64,000 nt of DNA from Streptomyces sp. CB01881. GTDB taxonomy: Bacteria; Actinomycetota; Actinomycetes; Streptomycetales; Streptomycetaceae. The stretch is from NCBI RefSeq assembly GCF_002953255.1, contig NZ_CP026498.1, forward strand, positions 456,000-519,999, in the 5' to 3' direction. This document shows positions 18,880 through 27,171 of this stretch, piece by piece (positions within the stretch are counted from its first letter, which is position 1; each line of letters starts with the position of its first letter). The notes beneath the pieces are model-generated. The model had not been told where the DNA came from and ran no database searches. It worked only from the letters and a program-made list of their open reading frames with translations. Made by a program: the position numbers and the translations under genes.

Positions 18880-19790
18880 GGTCCCGCCCGCAGGGCGAGG
18901 GTGCTGAGCACGCCGAGCCGGCGGTCGAAGCCCGCCGCCAGCACGGGCCGCCCCTCCGCCCGCCAAACGGGGAGCCGTTCGGCCAGCGCCGACCAGATGC
19001 CGGTGAACGGCTGGCCTCCGGTCGCCCGCACTGCGCCGTCGACACCGGCAGCGGCGCAGGCATCGACATCGGCGTCGGCGTCGGCGTCGGCGTCGGTGTC
19101 GGCATCGGCGTCGGCGTCAGTGTCGGTGTCGGTGCCGACGTCGACCGCCAGGCCGGGGCCGAGCAGAACGGCCGCCCCCTCCCCCAGGGCCCGAACCGCC
19201 TCGCCGACGGTCTTCGCCGCGAGTTCGTCATCGACCAAAGGGATCTGATTGATCGTCAGCTCACCGCCCGCCACCTCGTCGCAGACCAGCACCACCGCAC
19301 AGTGCCGCTCGGGCAGGTCGACCGGCTCCGCGGCCCGGTAGTGCAACGCGGTCTGCTCGGCCAGCACCACCACCGCACGCCGGCAGGCCCCCGTCCGGTG
19401 GTACTCGGCGGCGACCCGCAAGGCACTGAAGGCCGCGGCCGGTCCCTGGTCGCACAGCGCGAAGGCGAGCGGCTCACCCGGACAGGACCGGCTGAGCGCC
19501 AGCGAACTCGGCGCCCCGGGACGGATGTCCGGAGAGTCGAAGGCCAGGATCAGCAGGTCGACCGGCCGGCCGTCGGCGAGTGCCTCGCGCAGCAGGCCCT
19601 CGGCCATCTCCTCGTACGAGTGGCCGACGCCCTCGGCCAGCAGGTCCTCGCGCAGCGGCAGGCCGTACGGACGGACCAGGTCGGAGACGAAGACCCTCAG
19701 GTCGGGATCGAGCGAGGTCTCCGACCGCCCGTCGGGGTACCCCACCACGGCCCGGGTGACGACCAGGCCGGAGGCGGAAGCGGCGCCCAC
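18876..19790 (-). CDS. Ketosynthase/thiolase-fold protein with internal Asp-Ala repeat
   Basis: 304 residues from GTG 19790, 4 bp after the ACP. The fold resembles a shortened KASIII-like ketosynthase: LILAFDSPDIRPG and FALCDQGPAAAFSALRVAAE, with Cys113 at the nucleophile position. No recognisable active-site His and Asn follow. Residues 218-243 are a low-complexity TDTDTDADADAD tract encoded by GGCGTC hexamer repeats. C-terminal VWRAEGRPVLAAGFDRRLGV. Possibly an acyltransferase or non-catalytic partner of the KASIII-like protein upstream. Low confidence in any catalytic role. Confidence 0.65.
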   Translation of the reverse strand: MGAASASGLVVTRAVVGYPDGRSETSLDPDLRVFVSDLVRPYGLPLREDLLAEGVGHSYEEMAEGLLREALADGRPVDLLILAFDSPDIRPGAPSSLALSRSCPGEPLAFALCDQGPAAAFSALRVAAEYHRTGACRRAVVVLAEQTALHYRAAEPVDLPERHCAVVLVCDEVAGGELTINQIPLVDDELAAKTVGEAVRALGEGAAVLLGPGLAVDVGTDTDTDADADADTDADADADADVDACAAAGVDGAVRATGGQPFTGIWSALAERLPVWRAEGRPVLAAGFDRRLGVLSTLALRAGP

Positions 19791-19794
19791 CCGG

Positions 19795-20085
19795 TCAGTC
19801 CTCGGGGATGATGTGGCCGGCCACGTAGTCGGCCAGGCTGGTCACCGAGCGCAGGTCGTCCTCACCGATCTGCTCGACGTCGACCTGGATGTCGAGTGCC
19901 TCCTCGACCTCCAGGATCAGCTCGATGGTGCCGGCCGAGGTGAGGCCGAGATCGTCGAAGAGGCAGGCGTTCTCGGGGATTTCGGGGAGGTCGCGCTTGA
20001 GCACGCGCGGCAGCAGCTCGCCGAGGCTGTGCAGGATCCGCTCGCGCAGCTCGGTGTCAGTGGTCTGGACCGCGGGGTCTGGCAT
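19795..20085 (-). CDS. Acyl carrier protein
   Basis: 96 residues from ATG 20085. The helix II motif is FDDLGLTSAGTIELILEVEE with Ser50 in the usual DSL position (TSA here), so it should accept phosphopantetheine from the adjacent PPTase. Acidic, ending YVAGHIIPED. It lies between the KASIII-like gene and the Cys113 ketosynthase-fold gene, so it probably presents the acyl chain to those two proteins. Confidence 0.9.
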   Translation of the reverse strand: MPDPAVQTTDTELRERILHSLGELLPRVLKRDLPEIPENACLFDDLGLTSAGTIELILEVEEALDIQVDVEQIGEDDLRSVTSLADYVAGHIIPED

Positions 20086-20239
20086 GGGTGTCCCGTCCCG
20101 TCGTGCGTGAGAGGTGAATGGGTGTGGTGGAAGCGGCCGGCCGGGGTGTGGTCGTCCTCGCCGTGCCGCTGCGCCCGCCGCGCGGCGGGGGCCGGCCCCC
20201 GGATCCCGGCGCCGGACGGTACGCCGGACCGGCGGTGCG

Positions 20240-21172
20240 TCAGTGTTCGACGGCCATGGCCGAGAAGGTGGCTCCGACGCCGGCGGCGGCGATCAGGTAG
20301 CGGTCGCCGCGGCGGAGCAGCCCCCGCGTGGTGGCGGTGTGGAGATTGATGAGGCTGTCTGCAGCGAAACTGTGCCCGACGGCGGGCACGTTGTCCAGCA
20401 CCACCTTCTCCACCGGGTACCCGATCCGACGGCAGATCATCCGCCAGGAGGCCTGGTTGACGTTGTGCGGAAGGATCACCGCCACATCCGAGAGGTCCAG
20501 ACCTGCCTGGTCGAGGGCGGCCTCCATCGCCTCGATCATCACCGCCGGGTACTCGCGCTGGTAGCGGGCGAGCAGGTCCTGGTCCCCGGCCAGGCGGCCG
20601 TCGAACTCCGGTCGATGGCGCACGGCGTAGGAGAGCACGCGGTTGCGCTCGCCGGTCGCACGGACCAGGCAGGCGGCCGCGCCCTCGGCGAAGATCCCCG
20701 TCTCGGGCACCACCTGGGCGTCCTTGGTGAAGGTCTTCTCCCCGGCCAGCACCAGCGCGAGGGCCTCCGGATCGTCGGAGCCGGCCAGCAGCCGGCCGGC
20801 CAGGTCGACGGCCAGCAGGCCCACCGCACAGGCATGGTGGGTGACGGTGAAGGCGACGGCATGGGACAGGCCGTAGCGGTCGAGCAGTTGGTGCAGCGGG
20901 TTGAGCGGGTAGGGCACCGCCACCGGCATGCTGCGCGCGTGGATCACGAAGCGGACGTGCCGTTCGCGTCCGCGCAGCTCCGGTAGTGCCTCGACGGCGG
21001 CGCCGAGCAGGTCGGGCAGCGTCCCGTCCGGGTCCAGTCGCAGCTGGTCCAGGCCGTGGAAGCGGCGGAAGAGTCGAAGTTGACGTGGGGTCAGGCCGAT
21101 GCGCTCGCCCACCGCCTCGATGGGCACGGTGTGGTGGGGGAGGTGGACGGCCACTGCCTCCAGTGCGGTCAC
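20240..21172 (-). CDS. KASIII-like ketosynthase or acyltransferase, C-H-H site
   Basis: 310 residues from GTG 21172 (MTALEAVAVHLPHHTVPIEA). Fold and order are those of 3-oxoacyl-ACP synthase III: VTHHACAVGLLAVDLAG with Cys115 and ILPHNVNQASW with His236. At the usual GNTS Asn the sequence is AVGHSFAAD, so His267 replaces Asn. The Cys-His-Asn triad is therefore Cys-His-His. Family members with altered triads include acyltransferases as well as C-C bond-forming enzymes. First gene of the - strand ACP/PPTase unit, divergent from the + strand glycosyltransferase unit. Confidence 0.85.
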   Translation of the reverse strand: MTALEAVAVHLPHHTVPIEAVGERIGLTPRQLRLFRRFHGLDQLRLDPDGTLPDLLGAAVEALPELRGRERHVRFVIHARSMPVAVPYPLNPLHQLLDRYGLSHAVAFTVTHHACAVGLLAVDLAGRLLAGSDDPEALALVLAGEKTFTKDAQVVPETGIFAEGAAACLVRATGERNRVLSYAVRHRPEFDGRLAGDQDLLARYQREYPAVMIEAMEAALDQAGLDLSDVAVILPHNVNQASWRMICRRIGYPVEKVVLDNVPAVGHSFAADSLINLHTATTRGLLRRGDRYLIAAAGVGATFSAMAVEH

Positions 21173-21295
21173 GCGGGCTAGTATTCCGACGCCCGACGGG
21201 TCGCACAAGTGATCTCGGGCCGTTCGAGGACGAGTTTGCGGACCTGTCCTCGGAGTCATCCGCCCCCTGCCGTCGAGCTGGTGGAGCCACACCCC
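21173..21295. promoter_or_regulatory. Divergent promoter region
   Basis: 123 bp between the KASIII-like start (21172, -) and the ACP-like start (21296, +). Both promoters must lie here or inside flanking genes. The lowest-GC part is about 21180-21230. No consensus -35/-10 pair could be fixed. Confidence 0.35.
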
Positions 21296-21595
21296 ATGAC
21301 TGATCGTAAACCTTCCCTTCCCCCTGCCCGGGTGCACCCGGAGCTGGTCGAGCTGCTGGTCAAGGCGGCCGACGCGCCGCCGCAATGGGCGGCGCTGATC
21401 ACCCCGCAGGCCCGGCTGGACGCCGATCTGCTGCTGGACGAGTGCGAACTCGCCCTCTTGGACACCCTGCTGACCGAACGCTTCGGCGCGGCGGCCGGCC
21501 TGGCCGCGGTGCGCGCCGGGCTGGACCTCGCCGCACTGGAGGCGCTGACCGTCGCCGAGGTGCAGCGGATCCTGCCCGAAGGGGCAGCCCGATGA
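21296..21595 (+). CDS. ACP-like protein lacking the pantetheine serine
   Basis: 99 residues from ATG 21296. LDADLLLDECELALLDTLLT lines up with ACP helix II (DSLxxxEL) but reads DEC, Glu49-Cys50, at the Ser-Leu position. The later ALTVAEVQRILPEG matches helix IV. It therefore looks like a carrier fold that cannot be phosphopantetheinylated. The gene overlaps the glycosyltransferase by ATGA, so the two are translationally coupled; it may dock or activate that enzyme. The ACP relationship is by eye and moderately sure. Confidence 0.55.
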   Translation: MTDRKPSLPPARVHPELVELLVKAADAPPQWAALITPQARLDADLLLDECELALLDTLLTERFGAAAGLAAVRAGLDLAALEALTVAEVQRILPEGAAR

Positions 21596-22773
21596 GCCGC
21601 TTCCTGCTGGTCGTACCGCCGTTGACCGGGCACGTGAATCCGATCGCCGGCATCGCCCGCGAACTGACCGCCCGCGGGCACGAAGTCGCCTGGACGGGCA
21701 CCGAGTCGGTGCTGCGACCGCTGCTCGGGCCGGACGCGCAGGTCCTGGGCACCGGCACCCGGGCGTTCCGGGCGCAGGGCGGGCAGGGACTGGCCGCCCT
21801 GCGTTCGCTCTGGGAGGGCTTCATCGTCCCGTACGCGCGGTTCACCACCAAGCCGCTGGACGCGGTGGTGCGGGAGTACCGGCCGGACGCGCTGCTGGTC
21901 GACCAGCACACCCCGGCAGGCGCCCTGGTCGCACACCGGCACGGGCTGCCGTGGGCGAGCCTGGCCCCCGGCGCGATGGAGCTGGGGCGGCCGTTCCGGG
22001 CGTTGCCGCAGGTGGAGGCCTGGATGACCGGGCTGCTCCGCGGCCTCTGGCAGCGGGCCGGGCTGCCGGAGCACGAGTACACCGACCCGCGCTTCTCCCC
22101 CGCCCTGGTGCTGGCGCCGACCGGGCGGGCGCTCACCGGCGCGGCGCCCCTCCCGGCGCAGGTGGCGCTGGTGGGGCCGGTGCTGGCCGAGCGGCCCGCC
22201 GATCCGGCGTTCCCGTGGGAGCGGCTGGACCCCGGCCGTCGGCGGGTGCTGGTCACCATGGGCACGCTGGCCGGCGGGCTCGGCGCGGACTTCCACGCCC
22301 GGGCCGTCCGGGCACTGGCGCTCTGCGGCGACGACGTGCAGCCGGTGATCGCGGCGCCGCACACCCTGCTGCCCGAACTGCCCGGCCACGCCGTCGCGGT
22401 GGACCGGGCCCCGGTGCTGGAGCTGATGGCCCGCGGCGCCTTGGACGCGGTGCTCTGTCACGGCGGGATGAACACCGTCGGCGAGGCGCTGGCGCACGGG
22501 TTGCCGCTGGTCACCGCGCCGATCCGGCACGACCAGCCGTTCGTGGCGGCGCAGGTCGCGGCGGCCGGCGCCGGGCTGAAGGTGCCGTTCGCCCGGGTGA
22601 CGGCGGAACGGCTGGCGGCGCGGCTGCGCACCGTCCTGGACTCGGGCACCCACCGCGAGGCGGCCGCCCGGGTCGGGGCCGCCCTGCTGGCCGGCGGCGG
22701 GGCCGTCGCGGCGGCCGACCGGCTGGAGACGCTGGTCGCGGGTGGGACGGACCGTCAGAATCCATTGGTCTAG
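21592..22773 (+). CDS. MGT-family (GT1) glycosyltransferase
   Basis: 393 residues from ATG 21592. GT-B fold: N-terminal FLLVVPPLTGHVNPIAGIAR acceptor half, then RRVLVTMGTLAGG and the donor signature VLCHGGMNTVGEALAHGLPL with IRHDQPFVAAQV. This is the macrolide/polyketide glycosyltransferase group using NDP-sugars. It would decorate the cluster product in the cytoplasm before export by the DrrAB-like pair encoded next. No deoxysugar genes sit beside it; the DegT/epimerase genes at 7-9.5 kb are the nearest possible donors. Confidence 0.9.
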   Translation: MSRFLLVVPPLTGHVNPIAGIARELTARGHEVAWTGTESVLRPLLGPDAQVLGTGTRAFRAQGGQGLAALRSLWEGFIVPYARFTTKPLDAVVREYRPDALLVDQHTPAGALVAHRHGLPWASLAPGAMELGRPFRALPQVEAWMTGLLRGLWQRAGLPEHEYTDPRFSPALVLAPTGRALTGAAPLPAQVALVGPVLAERPADPAFPWERLDPGRRRVLVTMGTLAGGLGADFHARAVRALALCGDDVQPVIAAPHTLLPELPGHAVAVDRAPVLELMARGALDAVLCHGGMNTVGEALAHGLPLVTAPIRHDQPFVAAQVAAAGAGLKVPFARVTAERLAARLRTVLDSGTHREAAARVGAALLAGGGAVAAADRLETLVAGGTDRQNPLV

Positions 22774-22900
22774 GCCATTGTTTCCGGAGGGCCGCAGACC
22801 CTAGGGTGGCGCCCAGTACTCCTTCCGCAGTACCCCTCACCCCTTCCGCAGCACCGCATCCCAGGTGCCCCGGCAACCCATCCCCGCACGGGAGTTCTGG

Positions 22901-23857
22901 TTGATCGAGACCAAGGGACTTCGCAAGTCCTATCCGTCCAAAAAACGCGGCCAGGCCGCCGTCGACGCCGTCCGCGGCATCGACCTGGACGTGGCCGCAG
23001 GTGAGATCTTCGGCTTCCTCGGCCCCAACGGCGCCGGCAAGACGACCACTCTGCGCATGCTCGCCACGCTCATCCGCCCGGACGGCGGCGAGGCCCGGAT
23101 CGCCGGTGCCGACCTGCTCGCCGACCCGGCGGACGTCCGCCGCCGGATCGGCTACGTCGCCCAGGGCGGCGGCACCACCGACGCCGTCAGCGCCCGCGAG
23201 GAGCTGGTGCTCCAGGCCCGGATGCACGGCACCGGCAAAGCCGCGGCCCAGCAGCACGCCGAGGAGGCCCTGAAGGCCTTCGAGCTCACCGAGTTCGGCG
23301 ACCGGCCGTGCCGCACCTACTCCGGCGGCCAGCGCCGCCGGGTGGACATCGCGCTCGGCGTCATCCACTCGCCCCGGGTGCTCTTCCTGGACGAACCCAC
23401 CGTGGGCCTGGACCCCGCCAGCCGGGGCCACGTCTGGGCGGAGATCCGGCGGCTGCGCGACGAGGGCATGACCGTCGTGGTGACCACCCACTACCTGGAG
23501 GAGGCCGACGCGCTCTGCGACCGGGTCGCCATCGTCGACCACGGGGAGATCGTCGCCGAGGGCACGCCCGAGACCCTCAAGCGGGAGATCTCCGGCGACG
23601 TGGTGCTCGTCGGACTGCCCGCCGGGGAAACCGAACGGGCCACCAAGGCCCTGCGCGAACAGACCTACCTGCACCGCCTGGAGGCGCAGGGCGAGGACGG
23701 TCTCCGGCTCTACCTGGACGACGGCGCCGCCGCGATCCCGCAGCTGCTCCGCGTGCTCGACGGCGCGGGCGTGGTGCCCGGCACCGTGCAGCTCCAACGG
23801 CCCAGCCTGGACGACGTGTTCCTGGCCCGCACGGGCCGCTCGATCGAGCAGGCCTGA
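22901..23857 (+). CDS. DrrA-like ABC transporter ATP-binding protein
   Basis: 318 residues from TTG 22901, chosen because GGGAG lies six bases upstream; a GTG at 22865 is the longer alternative. Walker A GPNGAGKTTT, signature YSGGQRRR, Walker B VLFLDEPTVGLDP, H-loop TTHYLEEAD, then the C-terminal DrrA-type extension ending VFLARTGRSIEQA. It powers the permease encoded 24 bp downstream. Daunorubicin-type exporters of this family give self-resistance by effluxing the product. Confidence 0.92.
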   Translation: MIETKGLRKSYPSKKRGQAAVDAVRGIDLDVAAGEIFGFLGPNGAGKTTTLRMLATLIRPDGGEARIAGADLLADPADVRRRIGYVAQGGGTTDAVSAREELVLQARMHGTGKAAAQQHAEEALKAFELTEFGDRPCRTYSGGQRRRVDIALGVIHSPRVLFLDEPTVGLDPASRGHVWAEIRRLRDEGMTVVVTTHYLEEADALCDRVAIVDHGEIVAEGTPETLKREISGDVVLVGLPAGETERATKALREQTYLHRLEAQGEDGLRLYLDDGAAAIPQLLRVLDGAGVVPGTVQLQRPSLDDVFLARTGRSIEQA

Positions 23858-23881
23858 CCACCGACTCCCCAAGGGGCTCCC

Positions 23882-24646
23882 ATGAAGCTCGCCCGCGACA
23901 CCTGGCTGGTCTTCCAGCGTCAGCTGCTGCTGATGTGGCGGACTCCGGTCTGGATCGCCGTCGGGGTGATCCAGCCGATCTTCTACCTGCTGCTCTTCGC
24001 ACCGCTGCTCAAGAAGGTGCTGGCACCGATGGGCGCCACCACCTACGCCGAGGCCTACCAGGTGTACGTGCCCGGCTTGTTGGCGGTGCTCTGCATCTTC
24101 GGCGGCCTCTACACCGGCTTCAGCCTGCTCGGCGAGCTGAAGGCCGGCATCATCGAGCGGGCCCGGGTGACCCCGGTCAGCCGGCTGGCGCTGCTGCTCG
24201 GCCGGGCACTGCGCGAGACGGTGGCACTGCTGGTCCAGGCCGTCATCATCACCCTGGTCGCGCTGCCGTTCGGCCTGCGGGTCGGCCCGGTGGACCTGCT
24301 GCTGGCCTACCTGCTGCTGGGCCTGCTGGCCCTGATGACCTCGGCGATCTCCTACGGCATCGCCCTGCTGCTCCCTGCGGACGAGGCGATGGCCCCGGTG
24401 GTGAACACCATCGCGCAGCCGATCGCGCTGCTCTCCGGGGTGCTGCTGCCGCTGGCGCTCGCGCCGATGTGGCTGCAGTCGATGGCCAAGTGGAACCCCT
24501 TCTACTGGGCCGTGGAGGGCATGCGGGCGCTGTTCTCGGGACACGTCGGCGACAGCGTGGTCTGGCAGGGGCTGCTGGTCGTCGTGCTGATGACGGTCGC
24601 GGCGGTGTACTGGTCGGCACGGCTGTTCTCCACCCGGGTGCGCTGA
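23882..24646 (+). CDS. DrrB-like ABC transporter permease
   Basis: 254 residues from ATG 23882. Six hydrophobic segments of the ABC-2 type; IIERARVTPVSRLALLLGR is the conserved cytoplasmic loop and PIALLSGVLLPLALAPMWLQ precedes the last helix. Partner of the ATPase immediately upstream. Likely exporter of the cluster product. The unit ends in a strong palindromic terminator. Confidence 0.92.
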   Translation: MKLARDTWLVFQRQLLLMWRTPVWIAVGVIQPIFYLLLFAPLLKKVLAPMGATTYAEAYQVYVPGLLAVLCIFGGLYTGFSLLGELKAGIIERARVTPVSRLALLLGRALRETVALLVQAVIITLVALPFGLRVGPVDLLLAYLLLGLLALMTSAISYGIALLLPADEAMAPVVNTIAQPIALLSGVLLPLALAPMWLQSMAKWNPFYWAVEGMRALFSGHVGDSVVWQGLLVVVLMTVAAVYWSARLFSTRVR

Positions 24647-24669
24647 GGCCCGGCCGGCGGCTTCGGGCG

Positions 24670-24726
24670 GGCGGTACGGGGGCGGGGGCGGGACCACTGT
24701 GGTCCCGCCCCCGCCCCCGTACCGCC
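24670..24726. terminator. Bidirectional terminator, 28-bp perfect stem
   Basis: Positions 24670-24697 are perfectly complementary to 24699-24726 around one central T, giving about 27 paired bases with a minimal loop. The stem runs GGCGGTACGGGGGCGG and so on. It sits between the convergent exporter unit (ends 24646) and hpgT-like gene (ends 24767), as expected for a shared factor-independent terminator without a U-tract, common in streptomycetes. Confidence 0.88.
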
Positions 24727-24766
24727 GGCCGTCTCCGGATCGCCGGTCGCCCCCGCTCCGCAGGTG

Positions 24767-26224
24767 TCACTCGTCCGGATCGGGCGCGGCCTCCTCGCGG
24801 ACGAAGCGGGCCAGCGCGGCCACCCCGTCCACGATCTGACGTTCCGTCATAGAACTGACGGAGAGCCGTAGCCTGCGCTCTCCCCCGCCGGCGGGGTAGA
24901 ACGGCGCCATCGGCGTCCAGAGCACGCCGTGGTCCCGGGCGCACCGCTCCATGGCCGCGTCGTCGGCCGCGAAGGGCACCGTCAGGACGGCGAAGAAGCC
25001 GCCCTCCGGCCGGTTCCAGGACACCCCCAGCCGGCGGCGTTCCGAGGCGGGGAAGTGCAGCTCCAACTCCCGCAGCAGAACGGTCAGGTTGGCCGCGTAG
25101 TGGGCCGTCGCCGCGGCGTTGGCGGCACGCAGACGGCAGTCGTGGCGCAGCAGCATGCCGCCGATCACGGCCTGGCTGAGCGCGGGCGTGTTGACCGTCG
25201 TCATGCTCTTCAGCTTCGCCAGCTCGTCCGCCAGCAACGAGCGCCGCCCGCCGGGCCCGGCCACCTCCTGGTCGGCCACGACGTAGCCGAGGCGGGCACC
25301 GGGGAAGCAGGTCTTGGCGAAGGAGCCGAGGTAGACGACCTGGCGGCGGCGGTCCAGCGCCTTCAGCGTGGGCCGCTCGCCCGGCCTGCGGGCGAAGAAG
25401 CCGTACGGGTTGTCCTCGACGACCAGCAGGCCCTCCTCGGCCGCCGCGTCCAGCAGCCGGGCCCTGGCGGGGAGCGGCATGCTGGCGCCGGACGGGTTGG
25501 CGAAGTCGGGGACGACGTACAGCGCGCGCGGACGCCGCCCCGCGGCCCGCACGGCGCGGGCGGCGGTACGGACGGTCTCCGGGTCGGGCCCGCCGTCGGG
25601 GCCCTCCGGCACCGGGACGGTGGTCAGGTCCAGCAGCCGGGCGGCGCCGGTCACGCCGACGTAGCAGGGCGAGCTGACCAGCAGGACGTCGTCCGGGCCC
25701 GCGCAGAGGGCGCGCAGCGTCAGCAGCATGCCCTCCTGGGCCCCGACGGTCAGCACCAGGGCCTCGGGCGGGACGGCGAGGCCCTCGTCGTTGGCGAGGG
25801 TCCGGGCGACCAGGTCGGCGATGATGCCCTTGGTCGGCCCGTACTGGAAGAGCGTGGTGCGGACGGCGTCCCGGCCCGCGCCGGCGGCCGCCAGGTGGTC
25901 GAGGTAGGCGTCCAGGTAGGTGTGGACGTCCTCCGGTTCGAAGAAGCCCTCGTACGGGCGGCCGGGAGCGAAGGACACGGCCCCGGGGTAGCGGGTGGTG
26001 ACCTCGTTGAGGAAGGTCATCGCGTCCAGCAGCGGGTCCGCGAGGGAGGCGTGCAGCTCTTCCAACGCCAGCGGCGGGACCGGATCCGGCGCGCCTGTGG
26101 GCTCAGGGACGCCCGTGGACCCGGGCACTCCTGTGGACGCAGGGACGCCCGTGGACCCGGGCACGCCTGTGGACGCAGGGGCGCCCGCCGGATGGACCGT
26201 GCCCGGCAGCTCGGGCGCGCTCAC
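24767..26224 (-). CDS. hpgT: 4-hydroxyphenylglycine aminotransferase (HpgT-like)
   Basis: 485 residues from GTG 26224, overlapping the hydrolase stop. Fold-type I PLP enzyme: FAPGRPYEGFF, FQYGPTKGII, the Asp271 motif VVEDNPYGFF and LGSFAKTCFPGARLG with Lys304. I recognise the close pattern of glycopeptide-cluster HpgT (ADELAKLKSMTTVNTPALSQ). It converts 4-hydroxybenzoylformate to L-4-hydroxyphenylglycine, in those pathways with tyrosine as amino donor. The first 50 residues are a Ser-Thr-Gly-Val-Pro repeat absent from usual HpgT, encoded by a 36-bp tandem duplication. Context with hmo and hmaS supports the call. Confidence 0.88.
   Translation of the reverse strand: MSAPELPGTVHPAGAPASTGVPGSTGVPASTGVPGSTGVPEPTGAPDPVPPLALEELHASLADPLLDAMTFLNEVTTRYPGAVSFAPGRPYEGFFEPEDVHTYLDAYLDHLAAAGAGRDAVRTTLFQYGPTKGIIADLVARTLANDEGLAVPPEALVLTVGAQEGMLLTLRALCAGPDDVLLVSSPCYVGVTGAARLLDLTTVPVPEGPDGGPDPETVRTAARAVRAAGRRPRALYVVPDFANPSGASMPLPARARLLDAAAEEGLLVVEDNPYGFFARRPGERPTLKALDRRRQVVYLGSFAKTCFPGARLGYVVADQEVAGPGGRRSLLADELAKLKSMTTVNTPALSQAVIGGMLLRHDCRLRAANAAATAHYAANLTVLLRELELHFPASERRRLGVSWNRPEGGFFAVLTVPFAADDAAMERCARDHGVLWTPMAPFYPAGGGERRLRLSVSSMTERQIVDGVAALARFVREEAAPDPDE
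26105..26176. repeat. 36-bp in-frame tandem duplication inside hpgT
   Basis: Two adjacent 36-bp copies (26105-26140 and 26141-26176) differ at one base and add 12 residues each to the HpgT-like N-terminus (an STGVPGSTGVPA-like pattern). The 36-bp unit itself consists of two related 18-bp halves, so the array probably grew by slippage. Confidence 0.88.
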
Positions 26225-27171
26225 CGGAGGGCCTCGCGCAGCCGCTCGGCGGCGTACTGCTGGGCGGCGGCGGCCGCGTCGAGGACGCCCGTCATGGCGA
26301 AGAAGCCGTGCGGCATACCCGCGTACCGCCGGGACTCGACGACGACGCCCGCCGCCCGCAGCGCCTCGGCGTAGTGCTCGCCCTCGTCCCGCAGCGGGTC
26401 GTACTCGGCGGTGATCACGGTGGCGGGCGGCAGGCCGGCGAGGCTCGGGGCGCGCAGGGGGGAGGCGTGCGGGTGGTCGCCGTCGGCGGGGTCGGCGAGG
26501 TAGTGGCCCCAGTACCAGGCGACCGAGCGGCGGTTGAAGAGCGCCGGGTCGTCGTGTTCGCGCAGCGAGGCGGTGTCCGCCCGGTGGTCGGTGTTCGGGT
26601 AGACGAGCAGCTGGTGGCGCAGGGCCGGTCCGCCCTCGTCACGGGCGAGCAGGGTGAGGGCGGCGGCGAGGTTGCCGCCCGCGCTGTCGCCACCGACGGC
26701 CAGGCGCTGCGGGTCGATGCCGAGGTCCGCGGCGTGCCCGGCCAGCCAGTGGGCGGCGGCGCGGCAGTCGTGGACGGCGGCGGGGAAGGGGTGCTCGGGG
26801 GCCAGGCGGTAGCCGACCGAGGCCGTGACGCAGCCGACGGCGTTGGTGAGGCGGCGGCAGATCGCGTCGCTGGTGTCCGGCGAGCCGAGGGTCCAGCCCC
26901 CGCCGAAGAGGTAGAGCAGGGCCGGGAGCGCCGCGCCGCCGGCCTGCTCGGGGCGGTAGAGACGCAGGGTCAGTTCGCCGGCCGGGCCGGGAATGCGGTG
27001 CTCCTCCACGGCGGCGACGGGTTCGGGGGTGCCGGCGGCAGCCCGGATGTCGGCGAGGTCGGCGGCTCTGGCCTGGGCCGGGGTGAGGGTGTAGAGCGGT
27101 GGCGTGCCCGCCTGCGCGCGGCGCTCGCGCAGCGCTTGGGCCTGGGGGTGAAGTGGCATGGATCGTCCCAT
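26221..27171 (-). CDS. HSL/GDXG-family alpha/beta hydrolase
   Basis: 316 residues from ATG 27171 (ATG 27159 also possible). Catalytic Ser in GGDSAGGNLAAAL, Asp in TAEYDPLRDEG and His in GMPHGFFAM. The oxyanion motif HGGGW reads FGGGWTLG, so its first His is Phe. Hydrolyses esters or amides of small acyl substrates; with this cluster it may release or trim an acyl intermediate. It is 3 bp overlapped with hpgT, so the pair is translationally coupled. Confidence 0.85.
   Translation of the reverse strand: MGRSMPLHPQAQALRERRAQAGTPPLYTLTPAQARAADLADIRAAAGTPEPVAAVEEHRIPGPAGELTLRLYRPEQAGGAALPALLYLFGGGWTLGSPDTSDAICRRLTNAVGCVTASVGYRLAPEHPFPAAVHDCRAAAHWLAGHAADLGIDPQRLAVGGDSAGGNLAAALTLLARDEGGPALRHQLLVYPNTDHRADTASLREHDDPALFNRRSVAWYWGHYLADPADGDHPHASPLRAPSLAGLPPATVITAEYDPLRDEGEHYAEALRAAGVVVESRRYAGMPHGFFAMTGVLDAAAAAQQYAAERLREALR

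Noticed and set aside
20240..21172. Considered as DpgA (3,5-dihydroxyphenylglycine synthase), since hpg genes are nearby
   Set aside because: The fold pattern is KASIII-like with THHACAVG and LPHNVNQ, not the chalcone-synthase-like DpgA, and no dpgB, dpgC or dpgD genes are present.
24670..24726. Terminal inverted repeat or attachment site of a mobile element
   Set aside because: The two arms meet at a single base and sit between convergent stops with no transposase or integrase nearby, so a bidirectional terminator fits better.
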